From: an uncultured Caulobacteraceae bacterium
Lineage (GTDB): Bacteria > Pseudomonadota > Alphaproteobacteria > Caulobacterales > Caulobacteraceae
Direction: 5' to 3'
DNA: 23,056 bases
Assembly: GCA_946482375.1 (NCBI GenBank)
Contig: CAMLRH010000011.1
Coordinates: forward strand, 1 to 23,056
Part shown: positions 8,632 to 18,565 of the stretch, in pieces
Layout of the letters: every line of letters begins with the position of its first letter
How positions within the stretch are numbered: the first letter of the stretch is position 1
Position numbers and translations under genes: made by a program
The notes under the pieces: model-generated
The model's input: only the letters and a program-made list of their open reading frames with translations
The model's database searches: none
What the model was told of the DNA's origin: nothing

Positions 8632-9506
8632 TCGGCGTCCAACCCCGCCGCGCCGTCAGTGAGCGCGCGGCCTTCCCGCACCAGCTGGATCATGTGGGCC
8701 AGCACCGAATGCGCCGCGGCCGGGTGGAGGCGCGCGTCCACGTCCTTGTAGAGCACCGGCACCATCTCCTTGATGCGCGTGTGTCCCTCGGCGAGCTGCG
8801 CGAGGATCTGCGCCTCCCGGTTTCGGCGATGGGCGATGTAGGCGTCGATGAAAGGCGCCACGTCGGTCACCGGCGGCCCGTGTGTCGGCCACAGCGTGTC
8901 GAAGCCCCGCGCCTTGATGTCGTCGAGGCTACGGAAGTAGGCGCCCATGTCGCCGTCGGGCGGGCTGATCACCGTCGTCGACCAGCCCATGATGTGGTCG
9001 CCGCAGAAGAGGGCGTTCTCTTCCCTGAGTCCGTAGCAGATGTGGTTGGAGGTGTGGCCGGGGGTCGGAATCGCCTCCAGCGTCCAGCCCTTCCCCTCGA
9101 TGACGCCGCCCTCGCAGACGACTACGTCCGGCCGGAAGGCGTCGTCCTCGCCCTCCTCCATCCGCACCTCCGGCGCGTCGATCGCGTGGCCGAGCGGGCA
9201 GCCGTAGATGGTCGCGCCCGTCCGCGCCTTCAGCGGGGCGGCCAGTGGCGAGTGGTCGAGGTGGTGGTGGGTGACGAGGATGTGGGTGATGGTCTCGCCC
9301 GCCGTCGCCGCCAGGATCGCCTCGAGGTGCTCGTCCAACGCCGGGCCGGGGTCGATCACCGCCACCTCGCCCTGGCCCACGATGTAGGCGCCGGTGCCGA
9401 AGTAGGTGAAGGGGCCTGGGTTGTTGGCGACCACCCGCAGGATCAGCGGCGAAACCTGGTCGCAGGCGCCGTACTCGAACGTCAGCTCACGAACGAAAGG
9501 GATCAC
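8616..9506 (-). CDS. Metallo-beta-lactamase-fold hydrolase (LACTB2/glyoxalase II-like)
   Basis: A 296-residue binuclear-metal hydrolase. The HxHxDH motif is THHHLDH (residues 79-85). Further ligands are H151 in TPGHTSNH, D170 in FCGDHIMG and H209 in WPTHGPP. After about residue 225 comes a helical region (HRRNREAQILAQLAEGHTRIKEMVPVLY) matching the winged-helix extension of LACTB2-type proteins, which include endoribonucleases and thioester hydrolases. The exact substrate is not readable. The start overlaps the stop of the upstream DUF442 gene by 4 bp (ATGA on the coding strand), so the pair is translationally coupled. Convergent with the DUF1499 gene. Confidence 0.92.
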   Translation of the reverse strand: MIPFVRELTFEYGACDQVSPLILRVVANNPGPFTYFGTGAYIVGQGEVAVIDPGPALDEHLEAILAATAGETITHILVTHHHLDHSPLAAPLKARTGATIYGCPLGHAIDAPEVRMEEGEDDAFRPDVVVCEGGVIEGKGWTLEAIPTPGHTSNHICYGLREENALFCGDHIMGWSTTVISPPDGDMGAYFRSLDDIKARGFDTLWPTHGPPVTDVAPFIDAYIAHRRNREAQILAQLAEGHTRIKEMVPVLYKDVDARLHPAAAHSVLAHMIQLVREGRALTDGAAGLDADYRLP

Positions 9507-9907
9507 GGCAGGACCTGGCTGAGGTCGTAGCCCGCCTGCGCCCCGATCCGCACCAGTTCGTCACGGTCGCCGCCCGCCAGCCGCTCGCCGATGGACCAGG
9601 TGTTGATGCAGCGCGTGCCGGTCCGGCAAAAGGCCAGCACCGGTCCCTCGGAGGTTTCGATGGCCTCCCGAGTCGCCTGCACCTGCTCGGGCGTCGGCAT
9701 GCCGCGCACCGGGATATGGACGTAAGCCAGCCCTGCGGCCCCCGCCGCTTCTTCGATCTCGGCGCTCGTCGGCTGGCCTTCGACCTCATGGTCGGGACGG
9801 TTGTTGACCACAGTGGTGAAGCCCTGCGCCTTCGCCTGCGCCACGTCGGCCGGGGTGATCTGGGGGCTGACGGAAAGACGATCCGTCACCCGGCGAAAGT
9901 CGGTCAT
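9503..9907 (-). CDS. DUF442/TIGR01244 phosphatase-like protein (BLH N-domain type)
   Basis: A 134-residue protein with a dual-specificity-phosphatase-like fold, known as the beta-lactamase-hydrolase-like (BLH) N-terminal domain. It starts FRRVTDRLSVSPQITPADV and has VVNNRPDHE (34-41). The P-loop-like active site is CRTGTR (94-99), with an unusual extra cysteine at C100 where relatives usually have serine. In Xylella and Agrobacterium this domain is fused to, or encoded beside, a persulfide-dioxygenase-type metallo-beta-lactamase domain in sulfide-detoxification operons. Here it is a separate gene overlapping a metallo-hydrolase gene by 4 bp, which makes a linked role plausible. A TIGR01244 sulfur-related role is inferred, not shown. 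Confidence 0.88.
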   Translation of the reverse strand: MTDFRRVTDRLSVSPQITPADVAQAKAQGFTTVVNNRPDHEVEGQPTSAEIEEAAGAAGLAYVHIPVRGMPTPEQVQATREAIETSEGPVLAFCRTGTRCINTWSIGERLAGGDRDELVRIGAQAGYDLSQVLP

Positions 9908-9931
9908 GGCGCCGAATGCTCCTGGTTGCGT

Positions 9932-9960
9932 TTGACATCATCGGGGGCCAGTGAAAGTTT
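9932..9960 (+). promoter_or_regulatory. Candidate promoter for oppBC
   Basis: A perfect TTGACA at 9932-9937, in the gap between the divergent DUF442 gene and oppB. At a 17-bp spacing, the -10 position (AAGTTT, 9955-9960) matches poorly, so only the -35 is convincing. The oppB start follows 37 bp later, without a clear Shine-Dalgarno. Confidence 0.35.
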
Positions 9961-9997
9961 CGCAACGGCCGCCAAGGCCGAGTTTTTCAGGCCCCCC

Positions 9998-10921
9998 ATG
10001 TTACGTTTTCTGCTCCGACGGCTGCTCGTCGCCATTCCCACGCTCTTCCTGGTGATAACGGTCGCCTTCTTCATGATGCGCGCCGCGCCGGGCAGCCCGT
10101 TCGACATGGACCGCAAGCTGGCCCCCGAGGTCGAGGCCAACGTCATGGCCAAGTACGGCATGGACCGGCCGCTGACTGAGCAATACGTCAACTACCTGGC
10201 CGACGCCGTGCGCGGCGACTTCGGCCCCTCGCTGAAGTACAAGGACAAGACCGTCCTCGACATCCTCAAGGAAAACTACGGCGTCAGCCTGAAGCTGGGC
10301 CTGTCCGCCATCGTCCTGGGCGGCATCGTTGGCGTCAGCCTGGGCGTCATCGCCGCCCTGCGCCAGAACAAGGCCGCCGACTACCTGACCATGGCGGTCG
10401 CCATCCTGGGCGTCTGTATCCCGACCTTCGTGACCGCGCCGCTGCTGGTGCTGGCCTTCGCCTCCAAGCTCGGCTGGCTGCCGACGGCCGGCTGGAACAA
10501 CGGCGCGCTGCTCAACATGGTGCTGCCAGTCACCGTGCTGGCGCTGCCGCAGATCGCCATCATCTCGCGGCTGACGCGGGCCGGCATGATCGAGGTGCTG
10601 CGCTCCAACTATGTCCGCACGGCCCGCTCCAAGGGTCTCTCCGAGACCCGCATCGTGCGCAAGCATGCGCTCCGCGCCGCCCTCCTGCCGCTGGTCAGCT
10701 ATCTCGGCCCGGCCTGCGCGGGCCTCATCACCGGCTCGCTGGTGGTGGAGCGCATCTTCAACCTGCCGGGGCTCGGCAAGTTCTTCGTCATCAGCGCCCT
10801 GCAGCGCGACTACACGGTGGTGATGGGCATGGTGATCTTCTACGCCGCCCTGATCCTGATCCTGAACCTGATCGCCGACATGCTGTATTCGGCGCTCGAT
10901 CCGCGCGTGAGGCTGGCGTGA
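9998..10921 (+). CDS. oppB: Oligopeptide ABC transporter permease OppB
   Basis: A 307-residue inner-membrane permease (E. coli OppB 306). From the start MLRFLLRRLLVAIPTLFLVI through FFMMRAAPGSPF and GDFGPSLKYKD it follows E. coli OppB closely. The EAA loop that contacts the ATPase is at EVLRSNYVRTARSKGLSETRI. It ends with the family-typical YSALDPRVR. About six membrane helices are visible. The ATG at 9998 is chosen because it aligns with the family N-terminus; the frame is open upstream only by chance. oppC begins inside its stop codon (GTGA, 4-bp overlap). No oppD or oppF ATPase genes follow. Confidence 0.96.
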   Translation: MLRFLLRRLLVAIPTLFLVITVAFFMMRAAPGSPFDMDRKLAPEVEANVMAKYGMDRPLTEQYVNYLADAVRGDFGPSLKYKDKTVLDILKENYGVSLKLGLSAIVLGGIVGVSLGVIAALRQNKAADYLTMAVAILGVCIPTFVTAPLLVLAFASKLGWLPTAGWNNGALLNMVLPVTVLALPQIAIISRLTRAGMIEVLRSNYVRTARSKGLSETRIVRKHALRAALLPLVSYLGPACAGLITGSLVVERIFNLPGLGKFFVISALQRDYTVVMGMVIFYAALILILNLIADMLYSALDPRVRLA

Positions 10922-11826
10922 GCGTAACCACCATGATCCCGGGCTCTCCCGAGCGCGCCGAGCTGTTGCAGGGCGCGGTCAAGGGCCGCTCGCTGTGGGA
11001 CGACGCCCGCCGGCGCCTGTTCCGCAACAAGGCCGCCGTGGCCAGCATGATCGTGCTGGCGCTGCTCGTGCTCGTCGCCATCGTCGGACCGCTGCTGGCG
11101 CCCTTCCACTACGACGAGATTCGCAAGGACGACGTCTGGATGGGCCCGCTCCAGGGCGGACACTTGCTGGGCACGGACTCGCTGGGTCGCGACCTGCTTG
11201 CTCGCCTCCTGATGGGGCTCGGCGTGTCGATGGCGATCGGCGTGGTCGCGACCGTGGTGTCGCTCATCATCGGCGTCGCCTGGGGCGCGGTCGCCGGCTA
11301 CGTCGGCGGGCGCACCGACGAGGTGATGATGCGCATCGTCGACACCCTCTATTCGCTGCCCTTCATCTTCTTCGTCATCCTGCTGATGGTGACCTTCGGG
11401 CGGAACATCTTCCTGATCTTCGTGGCCATCGGCGCCGTCGAGTGGCTGACCATGTCGCGGATCGTGCGGGGCCAGACCCTGTCGCTGAAGCAGAAGGAAT
11501 TCGTCGAGGCGGCGAGGGCTGCCGGCCTCAACCAGGGCCGCATCATCACCCGCCACATCGTACCGAACCTGCTGGGTCCGGTGGTCGTCTACGTGACCCT
11601 GACCATCCCGGCGGTGATCATCGCCGAGAGCTTCCTGTCGTTCCTGGGGCTCGGCGTTCAGCCGCCGATGGCCTCGCTCGGCACCCTGATCAACGCCGGC
11701 GCGCAGGACATGGAGTTGGCGCCGTGGCTGCTGATCTTCCCGTCGATCGTGATGATCGTGACGCTGATGTGCTTCAACTTCATCGGCGACGGCCTTCGGG
11801 ACGCGATCGACCCGAAGGACCGATGA
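10918..11826 (+). CDS. oppC: Oligopeptide ABC transporter permease OppC
   Basis: A 302-residue partner permease of OppB, starting at GTG in a 4-bp overlap with oppB. A cytosolic N-terminal tail (GRSLWDDARRRLFRNKAAVAS) precedes the first helix, as in E. coli OppC. The GTDSLGRDLLARLLMG motif, the EAA loop EFVEAARAAGLNQGRIITRH and the terminal FNFIGDGLRDAIDPKDR are all family hallmarks. Only 2 bp separate its stop from the stop of the convergent small periplasmic-protein gene. An Opp transporter needs two ATPase subunits, and none is present in the window. Confidence 0.96.
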   Translation: MSVTTMIPGSPERAELLQGAVKGRSLWDDARRRLFRNKAAVASMIVLALLVLVAIVGPLLAPFHYDEIRKDDVWMGPLQGGHLLGTDSLGRDLLARLLMGLGVSMAIGVVATVVSLIIGVAWGAVAGYVGGRTDEVMMRIVDTLYSLPFIFFVILLMVTFGRNIFLIFVAIGAVEWLTMSRIVRGQTLSLKQKEFVEAARAAGLNQGRIITRHIVPNLLGPVVVYVTLTIPAVIIAESFLSFLGLGVQPPMASLGTLINAGAQDMELAPWLLIFPSIVMIVTLMCFNFIGDGLRDAIDPKDR

Positions 11827-11828
11827 GC

Positions 11829-12362
11829 CTAACGGTCCCGTTTTACGCGGATGGCGCGCCGACCGTCGATGTTGGCCAGGTAGCTGCCGAGGGCCGCCGA
11901 TCGGATTTCGACGGTCGAGCCGGCCTTGGGCTTGGGATAGACGGTCTCGGTGTCGATCTGGCGCCAGACCGCCCCGGAATCGAGCTCCAGCACCCACTGG
12001 CCGTTAGGGCCGGATTGCCAGGCCCGCGCGACCTTGAAACTCGCCCGGTCGAGCTTCTCGGCCGCCTCGCCGCGATTGAAGAGGTCGAAGGAGGGGATGG
12101 AGAAGCCGAACGCCTCGCGTCGCGCCTGCTGGGTCTGGGCGCGGTCGAGGACCACGACGTCTCCCTTGGCTTCCGCCTCCTGCAACCGGGCCGCGGCGGT
12201 GTCGTAGCAAGCCAGCCGCGCGTTGGGCTCGGCGATGGCCCGGCAGTCCACCACGGCCTGGAACACCGCCGCCCGGTCGGTCGCCGCCCAGGCCCCGCCG
12301 GCCGACAGCGCCACTGCCGCGGCCACGACGGCGCCCTTTTTGGCGCGGGTAATTTGTGTCAT
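11829..12362 (-). CDS. Small periplasmic protein with a VasI/TagO-like cysteine motif, function unknown
   Basis: A 177-residue protein. The N-terminus has a basic start (TRAKKG) and a hydrophobic run ending AGGAWA-ATD, a likely signal peptide cut after about residue 26. The mature start holds the pattern CRAIAEPNARLACYD (C40, C52), shared with VasI/TagO-type T6SS-associated proteins and with many hypothetical alphaproteobacterial proteins. No type VI genes are nearby, so that label is only a family resemblance. The C-terminal half (WVLELDSGAVWRQIDTETVY, RSAALGSYLANIDGRRAIRV) looks like a small beta-barrel. The gene sits between oppC and oppA on the opposite strand, with 47 bp to the oppA start. 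Confidence 0.85.
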   Translation of the reverse strand: MTQITRAKKGAVVAAAVALSAGGAWAATDRAAVFQAVVDCRAIAEPNARLACYDTAAARLQEAEAKGDVVVLDRAQTQQARREAFGFSIPSFDLFNRGEAAEKLDRASFKVARAWQSGPNGQWVLELDSGAVWRQIDTETVYPKPKAGSTVEIRSAALGSYLANIDGRRAIRVKRDR

Positions 12363-12409
12363 CGGTCGCGTCCAATCGAAACGTTTGTCCCATTGAAGAG
12401 GCCTCGCGC

Positions 12410-14014
12410 GTGATCCGCAATCTCTTCCTCGTCGCGCTCGCGGCTGTTTTTGTCTCTTCCTGCGGCCAGAAGGGCCCCAGCCGGCCGCCCTGTCCGCCGG
12501 ACAAGATCTGCATCGCCGCCGGCAACGGCTCGGAGCCCGCGACCCTCGATCCGCACAAGTCTACCGGCACCTGGGAAGACCGCATCCTCAGCGACATGCT
12601 GGTCGGCCTGGTCCAGGACGACGCCTCCGGCAAACCCATTCCCGGCATGGCCGAGCGCTGGGAAACGACGCCGGACGGGCTTGTCTGGACCTTCCATCTG
12701 CGTGACGCGGTGTGGTCCGACGGCGTGCCGGTGACCGCGGACGACTTCGTCTTCTCGCTGCAGCGCATCCTCGATCCGGCGACCGCCTCGGAATACGCCT
12801 CGCTGCTCTATTTCATCGTCAACGCCCAGCCCGTGAACGAGGGCAAGATGCCGTTGAGCGCGCTCGGAGTCTCCGCGCCCGACAAGAAGACGCTGGTGAT
12901 CCGCCTGACGCACCCGGCGCCCTACCTGACGGAACTGGCCAAACACCACACCATGTACCCGGCCCCCAAGCACGCCGTGGAGAAGTTCGGGGAGGCCTGG
13001 GTGGAGCCGAAGAACTACGTCTCCAACGGCCCCTACCTCCTCAAGGACTGGCGTTTGGGCGACTACGTCCATCTGGCCAAGAACCCCCGCTTCTACGAGG
13101 CGGACACGGTCTGCGTCGACGAGATCTACTACTACCCGACCAACGACGCGATCTCGGCCGAGCGCCGGGTGAAGCGTGGCGAACTCGACTTCAACACCGA
13201 CATCCAGTCCAACCGCATCGCCTTCCTGAAGGACGAGATCCCCGACTACGTGCGGGTCTACACCTACCTCGGCGTCACCTATCTGGCCTTCAACAACAAC
13301 GTCGAGGCCTTCAAGGACCGGCGGGTGCGGCAGGCCTTGTCGATGGCCATCGACCGCGAGTTCATCACCAACAAGCTGCTGCGCGGCGGTCAGGTCCCGG
13401 CCTTCACCTTCACCCCGCCGGGTGTCGCCAACTATCAGGCCGCGCAGCCGCCGGCCTGGGCGTCCTGGCCGCTGGTGAAGCGGCAGGCCGAGGCGCGCCG
13501 GCTGCTCGCCGCCGCCGGCTACGGGCCGAAAAACCCGCTGCGGGTCGAGATCAAGCACCGCAACACGCCCGACCCGATGCTCTACACCCCCGTCGTGCAG
13601 GCCGACTGGAAGGCCATCGGCGTAGACGTTCAGCTGGCGCAGCAGGAGACGCAGATCGCCTACGCCGACTACCGCGCCCGGGCCTTCGAGGTCGCCGACG
13701 CCGCCTGGGTCGCCGACTACAACGACGCCATGAGCTTCCTCTACCTGCAGCAATCCTCGACCGGGCCGCAGAACTACGGCGACTACAAGAACCCGGCCTA
13801 CGACGCCCTGCTGGCCAAGGCCGATAATGAGCCCGACGCCAAGGTGCGGGCCGGATACCTCGCCGAAGCAGAGCGTCTCATGCTCGAAGACGCGCCGGTC
13901 GCGCCTATTTACTTCTATGTAAATAAGAACCTGGTGAACCCGAAGATTACCGGCTGGGTCGACAACATCATCGACCACCACAGGACCCGCTACCTCTGTG
14001 TGAAGGGCCGCTAG
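12410..14014 (+). CDS. oppA: Oligopeptide-binding lipoprotein OppA
   Basis: A 534-residue extracytoplasmic solute-binding protein of the SBP_bac_5 family, which captures peptides for OppBC. The GTG at 12410 gives a lipoprotein signal peptide (hydrophobic LFLVALAAVFVSSC, lipidated C18) and has GAAGAG at 9 bp. A GTG at 12356 would put a non-signal lead before it. The family signature is seen in PATLDPHKSTGTWEDRILSD, WTFHLRDAVWSDGVPVTADDF and YVSNGPYLLKDW. The ligand-pocket region VADAAWVADYNDAMSFL corresponds to the E. coli OppA WCADYNEP block. In E. coli oppA is first in the operon; here it is downstream of oppBC and separated by a minus-strand gene, so it must have its own promoter in the 47-bp gap or rely on read-through. 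Confidence 0.94.
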   Translation: MIRNLFLVALAAVFVSSCGQKGPSRPPCPPDKICIAAGNGSEPATLDPHKSTGTWEDRILSDMLVGLVQDDASGKPIPGMAERWETTPDGLVWTFHLRDAVWSDGVPVTADDFVFSLQRILDPATASEYASLLYFIVNAQPVNEGKMPLSALGVSAPDKKTLVIRLTHPAPYLTELAKHHTMYPAPKHAVEKFGEAWVEPKNYVSNGPYLLKDWRLGDYVHLAKNPRFYEADTVCVDEIYYYPTNDAISAERRVKRGELDFNTDIQSNRIAFLKDEIPDYVRVYTYLGVTYLAFNNNVEAFKDRRVRQALSMAIDREFITNKLLRGGQVPAFTFTPPGVANYQAAQPPAWASWPLVKRQAEARRLLAAAGYGPKNPLRVEIKHRNTPDPMLYTPVVQADWKAIGVDVQLAQQETQIAYADYRARAFEVADAAWVADYNDAMSFLYLQQSSTGPQNYGDYKNPAYDALLAKADNEPDAKVRAGYLAEAERLMLEDAPVAPIYFYVNKNLVNPKITGWVDNIIDHHRTRYLCVKGR

Positions 14015-14079
14015 CCGGCAAATCGGCACAGGGAACAAATCACCGGCCTCGGCCGTTCAGCGCATAAGGCCAAGCTCCA

Positions 14080-14098
14080 CACCGCGTGTTTCGCGGTG
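14080..14098 (+). terminator. Weak terminator candidate after oppA
   Basis: CACCGCG and CGCGGTG form a 7-bp stem with a TGTTT loop, 66 bp after the oppA stop. There is no T-run. The rest of the 292-bp gap from oppA to the receptor gene holds the operator and promoter described next, and no open frame I can support. Confidence 0.3.
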
Positions 14099-14167
14099 AG
14101 ATTCTGCGCGTGTTGGCCCCAATCCCGTCATGCTGTTGCCAAACTGCGACAATCTGGCGCCGATCGT

Positions 14168-14183
14168 ATTACCAACTGGTAAT
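14168..14183. promoter_or_regulatory. Palindromic operator candidate upstream of the TonB-dependent receptor
   Basis: ATTACCAACTGGTAAT: the 6-bp arms ATTACC/GGTAAT are perfect around AACT. It is AT-rich in a GC-rich region and ends 5 bp before a TTGACC -35-like box, the position of a regulator-binding site. The form suits a LacI- or GntR-type dimer, but the regulator is not in the window. Confidence 0.55.
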
Positions 14184-14188
14184 GCGAA

Positions 14189-14217
14189 TTGACCCCTGTT
14201 TTTGGGGCGCCTAACCT
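14189..14217 (+). promoter_or_regulatory. Candidate promoter of the TonB-dependent receptor
   Basis: TTGACC (14189-14194), a 17-bp spacer, then TAACCT (14212-14217). The -35 matches the TTGAC form used by the housekeeping sigma factor in Caulobacter; the -10 is poor. It would leave a leader of about 80 nt before the TTG start. Confidence 0.4.
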
Positions 14218-14227
14218 CCGCACAACC

Positions 14228-14242
14228 AGGCGCAGTGCGCCT
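14228..14242 (+). other. Hairpin in the receptor mRNA leader
   Basis: AGGCGC and GCGCCT form a perfect 6-bp stem with an AGT loop, near the expected 5' end of the receptor mRNA. It may stabilise the transcript. Confidence 0.35.
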
Positions 14243-14306
14243 AGGGACACACTTTAGAGGGGAGCGCCGACGACCCCCCGTTCGGCGCGGACTCGGAGGG
14301 AATAAC

Positions 14307-17441
<3,135 letters not shown>

Positions 17442-17465
17442 TCGAAGCGTCGTGTGAAACTCTTG

Positions 17466-17498
17466 GGGCGGCGGAGCAATCCGCCGCCCTTTCTCTTT
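17466..17498 (+). terminator. Intrinsic terminator of the TonB-dependent receptor gene
   Basis: GGGCGGCGGA pairs perfectly with TCCGCCGCCC around a GCAA tetraloop and is followed by TTTCTCTTT. A 10-bp GC stem plus T-rich tail 25 bp after the stop codon is a textbook rho-independent terminator. Confidence 0.9.
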
Positions 17499-17533
17499 CC
17501 AGCGACATGGGGCTGACCTAGCCTGACCGCAGC

Positions 17534-18565
17534 ATGAGCATTCCGATTTCACGGCGCGCCCTGATGGCCGGTCTGGCCTGGGCCCCGGTGGCGGGCTGCG
17601 CCGGCCTGCCTGGGCCTGACGCACCCCTCGTGCAGGTCAACCTCGCCGACCGTTCTCCGGTCAGCCTGCCGCCGCCGCCCGTCGACACGCCCGACACCGG
17701 GACACTGCTCAAGACCTCGTTCGACACCGTCCGGCGCATGACCGTGCCGGTCTTCATCAACAAGTCCGGTCCCTACGAGTTTGTCGTCGACACCGGCGCC
17801 AACCATTCCGTCATGGCGATCGAGCGGGCCAGCGAGCTGAACCTGCCCAGCGCCGGTCCTGCCGCCATCCACGGCATCGCTGGCGTCGATCCGGCGGAGA
17901 CCGTCATGGTCAACCGCCTGTCCGTCGGCAGCGTCGCCAGCCGCGGCATCCGCATGCCCCTGCTGCCGCGCCGTCATCTGGGGGCGGAAGGGCTGCTCGG
18001 CGTCAATGTGCTCGCCAACCGGCGCGTGAAGCTCGACTTCCGCAACAACGTCTTCAGCATCGCCCGCTCGTCGCGCTACTCCGTCGAGACGAGCGGAAAC
18101 GCCAGCCGGCTGTCACGCCAGCGCGATACGTCGGTGGTCGTGGTTCCGGCCCGGCAGAGGTTTGGCCAACTGACCATCGTGGACGCCGAGTTCGAGGGCG
18201 TGCCCGTCACCGCCTTCCTGGATTCCGGCGCCGAAACCACGGTGGCCAACCTGGCCTGCCGCGACGCCATCCTTACCCGCCAGCCATGGCGGGCGTCAGA
18301 GTTTCTCACCGTGCAGGTGGTCAGCGCCACCGGTCAGGCGGTCACGGGCGAGCTGTCGCGCATTCCACCGCTGCGTCTGGGCGGAATGAAGATCGCGAAC
18401 CTGTTGAGCGTCTTCGCCGACCTGCACACCTTCCGCATCTGGGACCTGCAGGATACGCCGGCCATCCTGGTCGGCGTCGACGTCATGCGCCACTTCGATG
18501 CGGTCGAACTCGATTTCGGCCGCAGCGAGGTGATCTTCCACGGCGCTCCGAAGCCGCTGGGCTAG
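17534..18565 (+). CDS. Two-lobed retropepsin-like aspartyl protease, likely lipoprotein
   Basis: A 343-residue protein with two tandem aspartyl-protease lobes. Lobe 1 has VDTGANHSV (catalytic-type D86), lobe 2 has LDSGAETTV (D230). Each is followed by a hydrophobic-Gly stretch: EGLLGVNVL near 152-160 and AILVGVDVM in the C-terminal part. Most bacterial retropepsin-like proteins have one lobe and work as dimers, whereas this chain could form both halves of an active site itself. The N-terminus ISRRALMAGLAWAPVAGC combines a twin-arginine-like SRR with a lipobox before C22, suggesting a Tat-exported, periplasm-facing lipoprotein. A Pro-rich linker (about 42-52) follows. The natural substrate is unknown. 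The 3' end overlaps sppA by 4 bp convergently. Confidence 0.88.
   Translation: MSIPISRRALMAGLAWAPVAGCAGLPGPDAPLVQVNLADRSPVSLPPPPVDTPDTGTLLKTSFDTVRRMTVPVFINKSGPYEFVVDTGANHSVMAIERASELNLPSAGPAAIHGIAGVDPAETVMVNRLSVGSVASRGIRMPLLPRRHLGAEGLLGVNVLANRRVKLDFRNNVFSIARSSRYSVETSGNASRLSRQRDTSVVVVPARQRFGQLTIVDAEFEGVPVTAFLDSGAETTVANLACRDAILTRQPWRASEFLTVQVVSATGQAVTGELSRIPPLRLGGMKIANLLSVFADLHTFRIWDLQDTPAILVGVDVMRHFDAVELDFGRSEVIFHGAPKPLG

Noticed and set aside
9783..9800. Repeat of the CGACCTCATGGTCGGG sequence also found at 5998-6013
   Set aside because: At this site it encodes part of the conserved RPDHEVE segment of the DUF442 protein on the minus strand; the match to the intergenic hairpin looks accidental.
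11829..12362. Evidence for a type VI secretion system
   Set aside because: Only a short cysteine motif resembles VasI/TagO, and no structural type VI gene is nearby.
12359..14038. A 559-codon minus-strand open frame opposite oppA
   Set aside because: Low-complexity Val/Gly/Arg composition and no family motif; it mirrors the intact oppA.
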